59,368 nt of DNA, from NCBI GenBank assembly GCA_040081075.1, contig JBEBHJ010000015.1:1-59368 (forward strand), read 5' to 3'. The first letter of the stretch is position 1; each line of letters begins with the position of its first letter. Of this stretch, positions 32,823 through 40,860 are shown one piece after another. The notes under the pieces were generated by a model. The model had not been told where the DNA came from. It was given only the letters and a program-made list of their open reading frames with translations, and did not search any database. The position numbers and the translations under genes were made by a program. Source of the stretch: JANJUB01 sp040081075 (GTDB lineage: Bacteria; Armatimonadota; Fimbriimonadia; Fimbriimonadales; Fimbriimonadaceae).

Positions 32823-34082
32823 ATGACTGAGTTCGCCCGACCGTCGGGCCGGGTCGTCGTAACGGGCGTCGGGGCTATCACCGCACTTGGAACAGGGGTT
32901 GAAAAATTCTGGTCCCGAATGCTCGCGGGTGAAAGCGGCATTGGGCCGATCACCCATTTTGATGTTTCGGACTACCCGACTCGAATAGCGGGCGAAGTTA
33001 AGGATTTCAACGCCGAAGACTGGCTAGACAAAAAGGAAGCGCGTCGAATTGATCGCTTTCTCGCTTTTGCCGCCGGCGCGGCGCGCATGGCCATTGAGTC
33101 GGCCAATTTCCCCTTGGACAACAAGGAGGCGTGCGAGCAAACCGGCGTTATCATCGGCTCGGGTATTGGCGGATTAACATTTCTTGGCGAACAGTTCCGC
33201 CGGCTCTACGATAGCGGCCCCTCAAAAGTATCTCCGTTTCTGGTTCCCTACATGATTCCCGACATGGCTTCTGGCCTCGTCTCGATTTTGTTCGGATTGA
33301 AAGGCCCAAACACGTGCGTCGTTTCCGCTTGCTCGACGGGCGCCGATGCGATTGGCGTTGCGTATCACACGATCAAACGTGGGGATGCGGTCGCCATGCT
33401 AACCGGTGGCAGTGAAGCCCCCATCAACGAGATAAGCCTCGCTGGATTCTGCGCAGCCCGGGCGATGACGACGAACAACGATGATCCAGATCATGCGTCC
33501 CGACCCTTTGACGCCAATCGCGATGGCTTCGTCATGTCAGAAGGCTCAGCCGTTTTTGTCTTAGAAGATTACGATTTTGCCGTTCAGCGTGGAGCAAATA
33601 TCCTCGGTGAAATCATCGGCTACGGAATGACTGGCGACGCCAATCACATCACGATGCCCGATCCCGAGGGCGATGGCGCGATGCGCAGCATGAAAATGGC
33701 AGTCCGAAACGCTGGCCTACAAATGGAAGACATCGGTTACGTGAACGCTCACGGAACGTCGACGCCGTACAACGACAAATTCGAAACAATGGCGATCAAG
33801 CGGGCCTTTGGCGATTATGCCTACAAGGTCCCCGTCTCCTCAACGAAATCCGCGATCGGCCACTCGCTGGGAGCGGCTGGGGCAATTGAAGCATTGATTT
33901 GCCTATTGGCAATGAGGGACGGCATCCTACCACCGACGATCAACTACGAGACACCTGACCCTGAGTGTGACCTCGACTACATTCCGAACGTCGCCAGAAA
34001 GGTACAAGTTACAACTGCGCTTTCAAACTCGTTTGGATTCGGTGGTCACAATGTGTCACTCGTGCTGAAGAAAGCGGATTAG
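32823..34082 (+). CDS. fabF: 3-oxoacyl-[ACP] synthase II
   Basis: The product has 419 residues. Motifs: VVVTGVGAITALGTGVEKFW, the catalytic cysteine VVSACSTGADAIGVAYH, the histidines NAHGTSTPYND and STKSAIGHSLGAAGAIEA, and the C-terminal SNSFGFGGHNVSLVLK. It condenses malonyl-ACP with acyl-ACP in elongation. It is adjacent to acpP as in many bacteria. Confidence 0.97.
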   Translation: MTEFARPSGRVVVTGVGAITALGTGVEKFWSRMLAGESGIGPITHFDVSDYPTRIAGEVKDFNAEDWLDKKEARRIDRFLAFAAGAARMAIESANFPLDNKEACEQTGVIIGSGIGGLTFLGEQFRRLYDSGPSKVSPFLVPYMIPDMASGLVSILFGLKGPNTCVVSACSTGADAIGVAYHTIKRGDAVAMLTGGSEAPINEISLAGFCAARAMTTNNDDPDHASRPFDANRDGFVMSEGSAVFVLEDYDFAVQRGANILGEIIGYGMTGDANHITMPDPEGDGAMRSMKMAVRNAGLQMEDIGYVNAHGTSTPYNDKFETMAIKRAFGDYAYKVPVSSTKSAIGHSLGAAGAIEALICLLAMRDGILPPTINYETPDPECDLDYIPNVARKVQVTTALSNSFGFGGHNVSLVLKKAD

Positions 34083-34677
34083 TCAGCGGAATTCGACCGG
34101 GAGCTTGATAACGTATACGTCTCCTTTCTCCGGGGTGTTTATTCCGTAGGCGATCCTTTTGCGGCGCAAATCAACCGCGTACCCAGCCAAGCGCGGTAGC
34201 GAAGGTCTTAACCCGTTAGGATCATTCACCGGCCAGCGTTGAGTTACTTTTGCGATTCTGATCCGTTTGTTATCTCTGCGACGCACTAGCTCCAACGCGT
34301 CCGCATCGTATCCGCCCTTACTATTTTCGAAAAAGAAGTGGCGGCGCGCCATCAGCCACCCCGAATCAAGCCAGCGCACGTCAACCCACTCAGAAACTCC
34401 CTCGGGAGCGGGAAAAGTGATTGGGACCATCTGTGATCTAACCCAAAACGGTTGTGATATTCCCGAGGCAACGTTTGTCGCAAACTTCCTTGTCACTTGT
34501 AACCAACAGCCGACCTCTGGATGTCCACCCAAGAACACGGACTAGGGTCGAAAGCGAACAGACGCGTTCGCCTGGTGGCAAGTTCAACACAATGCGACCA
34601 GGTGCGTTAACATGCATCTGTATCCTACCCGCAAGCATCATTACATCCAGAGCATGGCAGGCTAGATTCGAATCCAC
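34083..34677 (-). pseudogene. Hypothetical gene with probable frameshift
   Basis: The 5' part (from about ATG 34677 or 34641: MMLAGRIQMHVNAPGRIVLN, RVLGWTSRGRLLVTS) lies in one frame. The 3' part (NVASGISQPFWVRSQMVPIT, VDVRWLDSGWLMARRHFFFE, LRRKRIAYGINTPE) lies in another. They join near 34480-34510. Read together the sequence shows short beta strands like a TolB-type propeller blade. The stop abuts fabF (34082/34083). Single-base error or a true mutation cannot be told apart. Confidence 0.4.
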
Positions 34678-34685
34678 TTTCGCGG

Positions 34686-34691
34686 TAATCT
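34686..34691 (+). promoter_or_regulatory. -10-like TAATCT 8 nt from start
   Basis: TAATCT, 8 nt, ATG 34700; there is no Shine-Dalgarno. Confidence 0.3.
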
Positions 34692-34699
34692 GACGACCG

Positions 34700-35443
34700 A
34701 TGAAATTAGCTCACATCACCTGGCCGGAAGTTGAAGCCCTTGATCGCAACATCGTCGTGCTTATTCCGACTGGATCGCTTGAGCAGCATGGGCGACACCT
34801 TCCCCTGTTTACGGATTCCATCATGGCGACCGCAGTCGGCGAAGGAGTTGAAGCCGCGATTCCAACCAAGTGCCTGCTTACGCCAACGCTATGGCTTGGT
34901 GCTTCCGGGCATCACCTCAAATTTCCCGGAACGCTCTCGGCTTCATTTGAAGCTTACATGGGCGCGATCGAGTCCGTATGTGAATCGTTAATCCCTCACG
35001 GATTTTCAAAATTTTTCATCGTAAACGGGCATGGTGGAAACTCTGAGCCAAACGGTGTGATTATGCGAACGCTCAAAGCCCGCTATCCGAATTTGACTTT
35101 CGGACACTCTGGTTATTACGGGCCCGCCGCTGAAGAAGTGGCCGCCGTCATGGAAGGCCCGGCAAAAGAAATCCGGCACGCATGCGAAGCTGAGGTTTCG
35201 CTGATGCTGCATGTTCGACCGGAGCTTGTTCGAACGGACAAACTTCGAGATGACGGCTTGGTCCCCGATCCCCCCGTTTACGGCATGATCCACCACTTTG
35301 ACGAGATGACGGTTGACGGCTCCTTCGGCTACGCTACGCTAGGCACCGCCGCAAAGGGCAAGGTGATGTTTGACGCGGCCGTAAAGGCAATGACCGAACA
35401 GATTACAAGGCTTTTCGATGGCTACGTGCTCAAGGGCCAGTAG
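34700..35443 (+). CDS. Creatininase family protein
   Basis: The product has 247 residues. Metal-site motifs: IPTGSLEQHGRHLPLFTDSI (Glu, His, Asp ligands), FIVNGHGGNSEPN and HACEAEVSLML. The family cleaves small cyclic amides (creatininase), formamides, or a peptide in mycofactocin maturation (MftE). No mycofactocin genes are nearby and the substrate cannot be assigned. It is directly joined to the DUF554 gene (TAG-ATG). Confidence 0.92.
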   Translation: MKLAHITWPEVEALDRNIVVLIPTGSLEQHGRHLPLFTDSIMATAVGEGVEAAIPTKCLLTPTLWLGASGHHLKFPGTLSASFEAYMGAIESVCESLIPHGFSKFFIVNGHGGNSEPNGVIMRTLKARYPNLTFGHSGYYGPAAEEVAAVMEGPAKEIRHACEAEVSLMLHVRPELVRTDKLRDDGLVPDPPVYGMIHHFDEMTVDGSFGYATLGTAAKGKVMFDAAVKAMTEQITRLFDGYVLKGQ

Positions 35444-36169
35444 ATGAATTGGATACCGAAAGGGACCCTGTTAAACACGCTTACCGTGTTCGTTGGTGGG
35501 TTGCTTGGCTGGCTTTTCTTCAAGAACGTCGGCGAGGAATATCGCGATATCGCCATAAATGGGCTCGGCTTGGTGACGCTCGGAATCGGCCTGAAAATGG
35601 TTTTTGGGTCGAAGAACATTCTTGTAGTCGCGGCTGCCATCGCTTTAGGAGGCATGCTTGGTTTGTTTATGGGAATCCAGAATGGCATCGAAGCATTTGC
35701 CGATTGGGCGAAACACCAAGTCGGAGCGACCAACGACACCTCGTTCGTCAGCGTCCTCATTACGTCTTCGGTGCTATTCTGCGTGGGTCCTATGACGCTG
35801 ATCGGATGCATGCAAGACCGCTTGGAGGGCAAGAGCGAGCTCCTCGCGCTTAAGTCAACAATGGACGGCTTCGCCGCAATCTTTTTTGGCGTAGCATCGG
35901 GGCCGGCTATCATGGTAACGGCCCTCGTCGTCCTCGTGTTTCAATCCTTGCTAACATTTTGCGCCGGAGCCCTAAAGCCTGTGGCCCACGACGAGGACCA
36001 GCTCGCCGAACTGTCCGCCGCCGGCGGAGTGATGCTCATGGGAACGGGGTTCGGATTGCTCAAGGTGTTGCAGTTACCGGTCGCCAACTATTTGCCCGCC
36101 CTGGTAATCGCTCCCCTCTTGGTTCTAGCATTCCGCAAGTTCTCAAAGCCTAACTCGGAAGCCGGGTAA
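35444..36169 (+). CDS. DUF554 family membrane protein
   Basis: The product has 241 residues with about 7 membrane helices. It starts GTLLNTLTVFVGGLLGWLF and has LITSSVLFCVGPMTLIGCMQ and LALKSTMDGFAAIFFGVASG, all typical of DUF554 (YqgA/YdfK type). It is presumed to be a transporter; the substrate is unknown. It is co-transcribed with the creatininase gene and followed by tRNA-Ala 13 bp later. Confidence 0.92.
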   Translation: MNWIPKGTLLNTLTVFVGGLLGWLFFKNVGEEYRDIAINGLGLVTLGIGLKMVFGSKNILVVAAAIALGGMLGLFMGIQNGIEAFADWAKHQVGATNDTSFVSVLITSSVLFCVGPMTLIGCMQDRLEGKSELLALKSTMDGFAAIFFGVASGPAIMVTALVVLVFQSLLTFCAGALKPVAHDEDQLAELSAAGGVMLMGTGFGLLKVLQLPVANYLPALVIAPLLVLAFRKFSKPNSEAG

Positions 36170-36182
36170 ATTGAACCTGGTC

Positions 36183-36258
36183 GGGGATGTAGCTCAGTTG
36201 GGAGAGCGCTGCAATCGCACTGCAGAGGTCGAGGGTTCGAGCCCCTTCTTCTCCACCA
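36183..36258 (+). tRNA. tRNA-Ala (anticodon CGC)
   Basis: The 76-nt gene includes an encoded CCA. The anticodon stem CTGCA/TGCAG encloses ATCGCAC with anticodon CGC. The acceptor GGGGATG pairs with CTTCTCC, including the G3-U70 pair that identifies alanine tRNAs, plus one U-U mismatch at 6-67. The D-arm has AGCTCAGTTGG and the T-arm GGTTCGAGCCC. Confidence 0.93.
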
Positions 36259-36387
36259 AACCAAACGAAACGGTTCGTTAACCGCGACCTCTTATATGGT
36301 TTCTTTAGAGGGCAGTCCCGTGAGTTGGGCTCCTTCGCTAGACACAACCGAGATTGGACGCGCGTTACGGGTCTGTGGCTGAGTGGC

Positions 36388-37116
36388 TCAGAAACGGACG
36401 CCGATACCTACGGTGATGTAGTTAACCCATGCGAAGTTCTTTACTCGCGAAACATCCGCTCCGCCCTCAAGAACACGAAAGCCCACAAACGCCGTAGTAC
36501 CCGGGCCAAACTGACGCTTGACTCTCAGGCTCAAATCAAGTGCACGGCCGGGGCCACCGGCCAAGCCATCAAGTTCAACTTCGTACATCAGTCCACGCGT
36601 GATTTCGCCTTCTCCGAAAATGTTTAGCAATGGGACAAACCCTACATTTCGTTCCGAGGCCACCACCGCTCCTTGCTTCAAGAGAATCTCGGCATCGCGG
36701 ATCTTAAGGGTCCCGCCAATTGACCATCCGCCCTTCCAAGGCTTACGATAGGTGAGTCGATAGCTGTTAAATTGGTATGTTGCCTGAGCGGCGCCAGGAG
36801 CAAAGGTCTGCCCGGCAAAATTTGTTGGGACCGCAAGGGTACCGCTCCCGCTTTGGCGAAACGGCGCGTAGAGCAATTTCCACGTTCCGCCCGCCTTGTC
36901 TTCGTAGAACAGGGAGACACGCCCGAACGCTTTCCACTCCTTTCCGATCAGCCCAGCCAAGTCGACATTCGTGCCAGCGGACTTCGGCACTCTCGCGTTG
37001 TTGTAGCGCGACGAAGTCAGGCCAGATTCAAACTCCAACTTCCACGGTTTTGCCCCCTGTTGCGCCAAAGAAGCGCCTGCGATCATGGAAAATGGTACCA
37101 ACAGATGGAGTTTCAT
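36388..37116 (-). CDS. Outer-membrane barrel-like protein
   Basis: The product has 242 residues. The signal peptide MKLHLLVPFSMIAGASLAQQ is followed by alternating strands such as WKLEFESGLTSSRYNN, FGRVSLFYEDKAGGTWKLLY, YQFNSYRLTYRKPW and LDLSLRVKRQFGPGTTAFVG. It ends in a C-terminal phenylalanine (VGIGVRF), the classical signal for barrel insertion. No family is recognised. It is divergent from htpX with the riboswitch between. Confidence 0.75.
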   Translation of the reverse strand: MKLHLLVPFSMIAGASLAQQGAKPWKLEFESGLTSSRYNNARVPKSAGTNVDLAGLIGKEWKAFGRVSLFYEDKAGGTWKLLYAPFRQSGSGTLAVPTNFAGQTFAPGAAQATYQFNSYRLTYRKPWKGGWSIGGTLKIRDAEILLKQGAVVASERNVGFVPLLNIFGEGEITRGLMYEVELDGLAGGPGRALDLSLRVKRQFGPGTTAFVGFRVLEGGADVSRVKNFAWVNYITVGIGVRF

Positions 37117-37261
37117 GTCGTGTTGAGATTGATCTACGACGAGACAGTCCGGGCCGTTGCATGGACCATCCCGCCTGATCCTCCCACAGTCACAGCCCGC
37201 CGGAACGAAAACGGCAATCGCCAGCCTTGGAACTAATTCATTTGGACCAGCGTTAGATAAG

Positions 37262-37378
37262 ATAGCTCCGAAGGGGAGTAGCGCCTGGAATCAGGAGCGA
37301 TAATCGTCAAGACGCCGAAAGGCCGGTTATCGCTGACAAATGCAAGACCTTCGCCGATAATCGGCTAAGGTCTTTTTT
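37262..37378 (+). ncRNA. Manganese riboswitch (yybP-ykoY type) before htpX, with terminator
   Basis: The conserved aptamer pieces are GGGGAGTAGC (37273-37282), TCGTCAAGAC (37304-37313) and GCCGG (37322-37326). Then come GCAAGACCTT and an intrinsic terminator: AGACCTT (37345-37351) with AAGGTCT (37367-37373), the inner stem GCCGA/TCGGC, and a T-run to 37378. The terminator arm starts inside the aptamer's 3' end, so Mn2+ binding should decide read-through. The ATG of htpX is 26 nt beyond. The assignment is by motif match to the family, and the aptamer was not folded by program. Confidence 0.82.
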
Positions 37379-37404
37379 GTGACTGAGAGCTTTTGAAGAT
37401 CGAT

Positions 37405-38253
37405 ATGAATACTTTGAAAGTTGGATTCCTGTTAGTCGCGCTCACGGCGCTTTTTGTCACGATCGGGCACCTTGTTGGAGGCACCGGCGGAATGATTATT
37501 GCCTTCGGCCTTGCGCTCGCAATGAACTTCGGTTCCTACTGGTTTAGCGACAAGTTGGTCTTAAGGATGACTGGTGCCCAACCAGTTACACCGGAGCAGG
37601 CTCCCGAGCTTTACGCCATGACCGAGAGGCTTGCGCAGCGAGCTGATATTCCTATGCCTCGACTCTATATCGTGGAAGACCCCTCGCCAAACGCCTTTGC
37701 GACGGGCCGCAACCCCCAAAACGGAGTGGTCGCTGTTCATACCGGCCTCTTAGATATTCTCAATAAGCCGGAGGTTGAAGGGGTTATTGCCCATGAGCTT
37801 GCCCACATCAAACACCGCGATACGTTGACTATGGCCATCGTGGCAAGTGTTGCCGGCGGCGTCATGATGTTAGCTTCTTTTGCACGCTTTGCCGCCATTT
37901 TCGGAGGCGGCAATGACGAAGAAGGGGGCAATCCCTTGGTCTTACTCCTGGTCTCGATCTTTGCACCGGTTGCAGCCTTGTTAGTTCAAATGGGTGTTTC
38001 TCGTTCTCGCGAGTTCGAGGCAGACCGAATGGGAGCCGAGATAGCTGGCAGTGGTCGAGGACTGGCGAGCGCCCTCCTCCAGCTCGAGAGCGGTGTCGAT
38101 GCAATACCGGGCCACACTCCGCCGCAAGCAGCTCATATGTGCATCATTAACCCTCTCGCGTCAATGTCTGGATTGATGAATCTCTTCCGGACTCACCCGG
38201 CCACCGCCGACCGTGTTAAGAAGTTAAGGGAATGGGAGAAGAATCGAAGTTGA
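37405..38253 (+). CDS. htpX: Membrane zinc metalloprotease HtpX
   Basis: The start at ATG 37405 gives 282 residues beginning MNTLKVGFLLVALTALFV as in the family; TTG 37393 is an alternative. Two N-terminal helices are followed by VIAHELAHIKHRDT (HELAH, His130, Glu131, His134). Two more helices and SREFEADRMGAE supply the third ligand. It degrades damaged membrane proteins. The notable point is control by a manganese riboswitch. Confidence 0.96.
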   Translation: MNTLKVGFLLVALTALFVTIGHLVGGTGGMIIAFGLALAMNFGSYWFSDKLVLRMTGAQPVTPEQAPELYAMTERLAQRADIPMPRLYIVEDPSPNAFATGRNPQNGVVAVHTGLLDILNKPEVEGVIAHELAHIKHRDTLTMAIVASVAGGVMMLASFARFAAIFGGGNDEEGGNPLVLLLVSIFAPVAALLVQMGVSRSREFEADRMGAEIAGSGRGLASALLQLESGVDAIPGHTPPQAAHMCIINPLASMSGLMNLFRTHPATADRVKKLREWEKNRS

Positions 38254-38300
38254 GAGAATATTTCTTACCCCTGGAACTTTCCAAGAGTAGGAAGCATTTT

Positions 38301-38306
38301 TAAAAT
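38301..38306 (+). promoter_or_regulatory. Possible -10 element for the second riboswitch transcript
   Basis: TAAAAT sits just before the aptamer, so the RNA would begin about 38313. No good -35 box is visible. Confidence 0.35.
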
Positions 38307-38310
38307 CTGA

Positions 38311-38430
38311 AAACCCCCGAAGGGGAGTAGCGACTGCTTTAGGCAGAGGTGGGTTCGTCAATACGCTCTTTGGAGCCGGATCCATCAGAAATCGCAAGAC
38401 CTTCATCGCATCCGATGAAGGTCTTTTTTG
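38311..38430 (+). ncRNA. Manganese riboswitch (yybP-ykoY type) before zinc-ribbon/TerC genes, with terminator
   Basis: The same elements as the copy before htpX appear here: GAAGGGGAGTAGCG (38319-38332), TCGTCAATAC (38355-38364), GCCGGATCC, and ATCGCAAGACCTTC leading into the terminator. The terminator stem has 12 bp (38397-38408 with 38413-38424), a four-base loop and TTTTTT. TerC/Alx genes are classical partners of this riboswitch class, which supports the call. Confidence 0.88.
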
Positions 38431-38474
38431 TTGCCTTCATGTCTTGCGATTGGGATCATGTGAGGTAACAAACT

Positions 38475-38765
38475 ATGAAATGTCCAAAGTGTGAAGTAAT
38501 CGAGTTAACCATGTCTGATCGGGCCGGCGTCGAGATTGACTATTGCGCCGCTTGCCGGGGAGTATGGCTTGACCGAGGCGAGCTCGATAAGATCATCGAG
38601 CGGTCCTCCATCTCAAATCCGATCGACTCGAGAGTCAGCGATCCTGATCCAATGCGCGGGCGCGATCGATACCGAGATTGGGACGATGACGACGACGATG
38701 ACGACAGGAGGTCGACATCGGGTCGCAGAAAGAAGGGGTTTCTGAGTGACCTCTTTGATTTCTAA
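38475..38765 (+). CDS. Zinc-ribbon (zf-TFIIB) protein with aspartate-rich tract
   Basis: This 96-residue protein has GAGG before ATG 38475. Residues 1-42 form the ribbon: MKCPKCEVIELTM and IDYCAACRGVWLDRGELDKI with four cysteines. A tract with eight consecutive aspartates (DWD then D-run, RRSTSGRRKKG) follows, and the end is FLSDLFDF. It is the first gene behind the second Mn riboswitch, 9 bp before the TerC gene. The Asp tract could bind divalent metal; that is inference. Confidence 0.88.
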   Translation: MKCPKCEVIELTMSDRAGVEIDYCAACRGVWLDRGELDKIIERSSISNPIDSRVSDPDPMRGRDRYRDWDDDDDDDDRRSTSGRRKKGFLSDLFDF

Positions 38766-38774
38766 AGGGAAGCC

Positions 38775-39803
38775 ATGGAATTAGCTGGAGTCCCAATCTG
38801 GATATGGGGATCGTTCCTCGGATTTGTCCTTGCAATCTTAGCCCTTGACCTCGGTGTTTTCCACCGTTCGGCTCATGAGGTTAAGATGAAAGAGGCCGTG
38901 GTGTGGTCCGCCGTTTGGATGGGTCTTGCCATGAGCTTCGGGGCCATAGTCTTTACGCAGTGGCAACACATCAGCCCGGGAAGTTCGTATTCTAATTCGA
39001 ATGCGGGTTTGGCTTTCGTCACCGGCTACTTTGTGGAATGGGCGCTAAGCGTCGATAACCTATTTGTGTTCCTGCTGGTGTTTTCCTACTTCCAAGTGCC
39101 CGCGAAGTACCAACATCGCGTGCTCTTTTGGGGAATTATTGGAGCGCTGGTATTCCGGGCAATCTTTATCACCGCCGGTTCCCTTCTACTCGAAAAGTTC
39201 CACTGGACCATGATCCTCTTTGGAGCGTTCCTGGTCTTCACCGGATTCAAAATGGTCACTTCGAAGGGAAAGAAGATGGACCCAGGAAAGAACCCGTTGG
39301 TCAACCTAGTCCGCAAGATCATTCCCATAACGTCGGAGTTTCAAGGTCAGAAATTCCTGACTCGAATAAACGGCAAGCTCTGGGCTACGCCTCTCTTTTT
39401 AGCTCTTATCATTGTAGAGTTTACAGATGTGGTGTTTGCGATTGACTCCGTTCCGGCAATCTTCGCCATCACAAAGGAACCCTTCATTGTCTTCTCCTCG
39501 AACGTGTTTGCAATCCTTGGCCTTAGATCGCTTTACTTCGCCCTTTCGGGCCTCATGCAGATGTTTCACTATCTGCACTACGGGCTTTCGGCGATTCTAG
39601 TGTTCGTAGGAGGCAAGATGCTGTATGGCTTCTTTGAGAAGGATGTGTGGACGACATTGCCGTCAATGCCAGTATGGATGTCGCTACCGATAATCCTGAC
39701 TATCTTGGGGGCCGCGGTGGGGTATTCACTGGTCCGTCCGCCAAAGGGCGATGGGGCAGATCCAAGCAAGTCAACTTGCTCTCCCGAGGTACTTCCCATG
39801 TGA
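38775..39803 (+). CDS. TerC/Alx family membrane protein, probable manganese exporter
   Basis: The product has 342 residues with about 9 membrane helices. Family motifs: WGSFLGFVLAILALDLGVFH, FVTGYFVEWALSVDNLFVF and IIVEFTDVVFAIDSVPAIFA, whose Asp residues are the likely metal site. TerC proteins export Mn2+ or deliver it to secreted enzymes. Control by the Mn riboswitch fits that role. Confidence 0.95.
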   Translation: MELAGVPIWIWGSFLGFVLAILALDLGVFHRSAHEVKMKEAVVWSAVWMGLAMSFGAIVFTQWQHISPGSSYSNSNAGLAFVTGYFVEWALSVDNLFVFLLVFSYFQVPAKYQHRVLFWGIIGALVFRAIFITAGSLLLEKFHWTMILFGAFLVFTGFKMVTSKGKKMDPGKNPLVNLVRKIIPITSEFQGQKFLTRINGKLWATPLFLALIIVEFTDVVFAIDSVPAIFAITKEPFIVFSSNVFAILGLRSLYFALSGLMQMFHYLHYGLSAILVFVGGKMLYGFFEKDVWTTLPSMPVWMSLPIILTILGAAVGYSLVRPPKGDGADPSKSTCSPEVLPM

Positions 39804-39855
39804 CGCATCCAAATCCGGCCTGTCACCACTGATCAAACTACCAAAACTGAAACAA

Positions 39856-40350
39856 ATGCACACCCAACTTATCAACCTGACAAAACAAAATGTATCCTCC
39901 ATTTACTCCCTATCTGACTTCATGGTCGCTCGCGGCAACTGGACGGCTGACAGAGACATTCGGGAAGACACGGCTAAAACCATCTACGGGCTCTTTCAAG
40001 TCCTCGCGTGGTCGGATCGGGGGTTGCATCATAACGAGTGCAACCTGCTTGATGTCGCCATAGATATCGATAAGTCGCATGGAAATCACCTTGAGAAACT
40101 CATTGGGAGCGAGCCAATTGACCTAGACACGGAAACAAGGGTTCCGGGCCTTCTTGCGGCAGCCGCTCTTCACGACTCCGTCCATGACACCCGATTTGTC
40201 AATCTGGTGATGAACAGCCTTGAGAACCTTGGCCTACTGATCCTGATGGCAGACGCGGAGATTTCGGAGTCAGAGACTGCCGCCTATCAATCTTACTTTT
40301 CGAAACTGCGAAGGTCATTTTCAGCAGTCCCCATGGCAGGGCGACTCTGA
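39856..40350 (+). CDS. TerB-like helical protein
   Basis: The start at ATG 39856 gives 164 residues; the frame is open upstream into the TerC gene. The sequence is all-helical: AKTIYGLFQVLAWSDRGLHH, LLDVAIDIDKSHGNHLEKLI and LGLLILMADAEISESETAAY. The last piece matches the repeated acidic loop of TerB/DjlA-N domains (ADAEIS.SE). It lies 52 bp behind TerC and may be part of the manganese-controlled unit. Assignment is moderate. Confidence 0.6.
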   Translation: MHTQLINLTKQNVSSIYSLSDFMVARGNWTADRDIREDTAKTIYGLFQVLAWSDRGLHHNECNLLDVAIDIDKSHGNHLEKLIGSEPIDLDTETRVPGLLAAAALHDSVHDTRFVNLVMNSLENLGLLILMADAEISESETAAYQSYFSKLRRSFSAVPMAGRL

Positions 40351-40419
40351 TGTTGAAGCGATACACCTCTTGATCGCAACGCTTGCTGAATGGTTTTCGC
40401 GTTAAGGAAGCGTGATCAA

Positions 40420-40860
40420 ATGGATGTCGCCCCAATCCAGAGGCGCTTCCTTCGTCATACTCAGAACATGTTCGAACCGCGAAGCAAAGACCAACCGTGG
40501 CAACTTAAAACCGCCCCCGGAACTTCTGAGTATGAGATGTATATTGATGGCGACCTTCTTGTGTGCCAAGTCGGTTCGACAAAGCTCACTTATCTCAAGA
40601 GTTGCATTTCAGACCTTCATCAATTCTTAAAAGAGCAAGGCGACTGGGTGGAGTTGGGTGCAGCCGACGAGTTAAAAACTCCTAAGGAAGGCACAATTGA
40701 GGCTTGGGGCCGGTCTGAATCCAACCCGGTTGGCGGTTGGTATGGGCAAAGAAAGGGATATCGAGGAAGATTTGGCATGTACGTTCCACCCTTACTCGAA
40801 GAGCTTGGTTTGATTGAGCTTGAGCACAACGCCAAGGGCAATCGCGCTCGAGCTAAGTAG
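40420..40860 (+). CDS. Conserved hypothetical protein (DUF6855-like)
   Basis: The product is about 146 residues; starts at 40390, 40420 and 40468 are possible, and AAGGA precedes ATG 40420. The sequence has PWQLKTAPGTSEYEMYIDGD, LHQFLKEQGDWVELGAADEL, GTIEAWGRSESNPVGGWYG and RGRFGMYVPPLLEELGL. I recall near-identical patterns in actinobacterial proteins of unknown function; the DUF number is from memory. It is probably soluble and cytoplasmic. Confidence 0.75.
   Translation: MDVAPIQRRFLRHTQNMFEPRSKDQPWQLKTAPGTSEYEMYIDGDLLVCQVGSTKLTYLKSCISDLHQFLKEQGDWVELGAADELKTPKEGTIEAWGRSESNPVGGWYGQRKGYRGRFGMYVPPLLEELGLIELEHNAKGNRARAK

Noticed and set aside
36150..36347. 65-codon minus frame
   Set aside because: It is the antisense of tRNA-Ala.
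37242..37263. TTGGAC and TAAGAT as a sigma70 promoter for the htpX leader
   Set aside because: The gap is only 10 nt, too short for a normal promoter.
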